Position numbers and translations under genes: made by a program
DNA from: Gammaproteobacteria bacterium
GTDB taxonomy: Bacteria > Pseudomonadota > Gammaproteobacteria > Pseudomonadales > Pseudohongiellaceae
Length of the DNA stretch: 7,187 bases
Reading direction: 5' to 3'
NCBI GenBank assembly: GCA_016762975.1
Contig: JAESUV010000039.1
Location: 2,709 to 9,895, forward strand
Notes under the pieces: model-generated
Seen by the model: only the letters and a program-made list of their open reading frames with translations
Databases searched by the model: none
Told to the model about the DNA's origin: nothing
Shown: positions 6,414 to 7,187 of the stretch, piece by piece
How positions within the stretch are numbered: position 1 is the first letter of the stretch
How the letters are laid out: the number at the start of each line of letters is the position of its first letter

Positions 6414-6466
6414 TTGCTTCCGTTAAAGCTCAACTATAGTGAGTTTTAATCAGGCAATGGAAGCAA
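6414..6466. repeat. Two-tier inverted repeat in the divergent control region
   Basis: The outer arms TTGCTTCC (6414-6421) and GGAAGCAA (6459-6466) are perfectly complementary. Inside them TTAAAGCTCA (6423-6432) and TGAGTTTTAA (6440-6449) pair over 10 positions with one G-U, around a 7-nt loop, leaving an unpaired bulge of about 8 nt on the right. The loop ACTATAG (6433-6439) contains, on the minus strand, TATAGT, a possible -10 for the small acidic gene, though no good -35 is present. An operator for the divergent pair is the simplest reading; a short decayed mobile repeat is an alternative. Confidence 0.55.
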
Positions 6467-6547
6467 AATCGGTTGATTAATTCAGCTCACTTTATGGTTC
6501 AAATTAATAGCGATTGCTAAGTAACTGACTCTGTTGAAGATCTGACT

Positions 6548-6576
6548 TTGCCAGCTTCGGACATATTTGTGATAAT
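6548..6576 (+). promoter_or_regulatory. Extended -10 promoter of nagZ
   Basis: TTGCCA (6548-6553) and GATAAT (6571-6576) are separated by 17 bp, and TG at 6568-6569 gives an extended -10 (TGTGATAAT). Transcription would start near 6583, leaving a leader of only about 20 nt before the nagZ ATG. The ribosome site is weak (CGAG, 9 nt before ATG). Confidence 0.7.
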
Positions 6577-6603
6577 CGCTTCTCATTAGTCGAGTAAACC
6601 CAA

Positions 6604-7187
6604 ATGCAGCAGTCGAATACCGAAACTGGCGTGGTCATGCTAGATCTAAAAGGTCTGAATGTTGAGCCTGGGGAGAGAGAGCTGCTAATGCAGCCGCAGG
6701 TCGGCGGCGTGATTCTCTTCGCTCGAAACTACGCTTCCCCCCAACAACTCGAAGACCTAGTAGGGACAATCAAGCGGTGTAATGACCACCTGCTAGTTGC
6801 AGTCGACCAAGAGGGAGGTCGCGTTCAACGTTTTCGCGAGGAATTTCTAACCTTGCCGCCGCTGCGAGCAATCGGTATCGAATACGAGAAGGATAGAGAG
6901 CAGGGGCTAGCGGCGGCCAAGCTATGCGCTTGGGCGATGGCAGCTGAGCTGATGCAATATGGAGTTGATATCAGCTTTGCGCCTGTCCTGGATTTGTTTG
7001 ACGTGAATAGCCCAGTAATAAAAGAGCGGGCGTTTTCAGGCGATGGCGCCACAGTTGGGGATATCGGCCTCGCTTATGTCGAAGGTATGCAGGACGCTGG
7101 TATGGCGGCAACTGGCAAACACTTCCCAGGGCATGGCAGGGTATTGGCGGACTCTCATTATCAGCTGCCAACCGATATGCGTAGTCT
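6604..7187 (+). CDS. nagZ: Beta-N-acetylhexosaminidase NagZ (GH3), 3' end cut by window
   Basis: Cytosolic glycosidase that removes N-acetylglucosamine from 1,6-anhydro-muropeptides during peptidoglycan recycling. In AmpR/AmpC-bearing bacteria its products feed beta-lactamase induction. I read 194 codons without a stop; the full protein is usually about 330-340 residues, so the C-terminal two-fifths are missing. Visible GH3 signatures: GVVMLDLKG (9-17), PQVGGVILFARNY (31-43), VDQEGGRVQRFRE (67-79), DISFAPVLDL, KHFPGHG (172-178) and the DSH dyad (D183, H185), which acts as general acid/base in NagZ enzymes. The nucleophile aspartate lies beyond the window. The start at 6604 gives the usual short N-terminus before VMLD. 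Single promoter, divergent from the small acidic gene. Confidence 0.96.
   Translation, partial: MQQSNTETGVVMLDLKGLNVEPGERELLMQPQVGGVILFARNYASPQQLEDLVGTIKRCNDHLLVAVDQEGGRVQRFREEFLTLPPLRAIGIEYEKDREQGLAAAKLCAWAMAAELMQYGVDISFAPVLDLFDVNSPVIKERAFSGDGATVGDIGLAYVEGMQDAGMAATGKHFPGHGRVLADSHYQLPTDMRS

Noticed and set aside
1..7187. A defence, mobile or otherwise new multi-gene system
   Set aside because: Every sizeable gene but one is a recognised housekeeping gene with intact motifs. No transposase, integrase, direct-repeat target site, CRISPR array or toxin-antitoxin pair was seen.

Overview
The window reads as ordinary core chromosome of a gammaproteobacterium with roughly balanced base composition. 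TatD, TopA, LexA and NagZ all resemble the Escherichia/Pseudomonas versions as I remember them. LexA has the same residue numbering as E. coli LexA at its cleavage and catalytic sites. A close grouping of topA, lexA and nagZ recalls the Pseudomonas layout, but no sulA-like or psrA-like gene lies between them here. That points, as inference only, to a non-enteric, possibly marine gammaproteobacterium. I see no transposase, integrase, phage gene, CRISPR array, tRNA or rRNA.

Layout, left to right. (1) tatD, minus strand, C-terminus cut by the window edge. (2) A 179-bp divergent gap, then ilvE on the plus strand, a PLP-dependent branched-chain aminotransferase with a probable GTG start. (3) A 410-bp gap with no convincing gene. 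It holds a probable ilvE terminator, four imperfect tandem 8-mers, a 13-bp inverted repeat, a T8 tract and a good sigma70-type promoter for topA. (4) topA, plus strand, 913 residues: toprim domain, active-site tyrosine, three four-cysteine zinc ribbons and a histone-H1-like lysine tail. (5) An 85-bp convergent gap with an 11-bp perfect hairpin. (6) lexA, minus strand, with a textbook LexA box over the -10 of its own promoter. (7) A 108- to 113-residue acidic protein of unknown function, minus strand. (8) A divergent control region of about 250 bp with a two-tier inverted repeat and an extended -10 promoter. (9) The first 194 codons of nagZ, plus strand, cut by the window edge.

The genes serve separate housekeeping roles: nuclease quality control (TatD), branched-chain amino acid synthesis or breakdown (IlvE), supercoiling (TopA), SOS control (LexA) and cell-wall recycling (NagZ). 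Nothing shows that they form one system. Most genes are single transcription units in convergent or divergent pairs. I did not find a convincing new multi-gene system. The items most worth a second look are non-coding: the 6414-6466 dyad with a T7-promoter-like core at its centre, and the structured stretch upstream of topA. The small acidic protein also merits attention.
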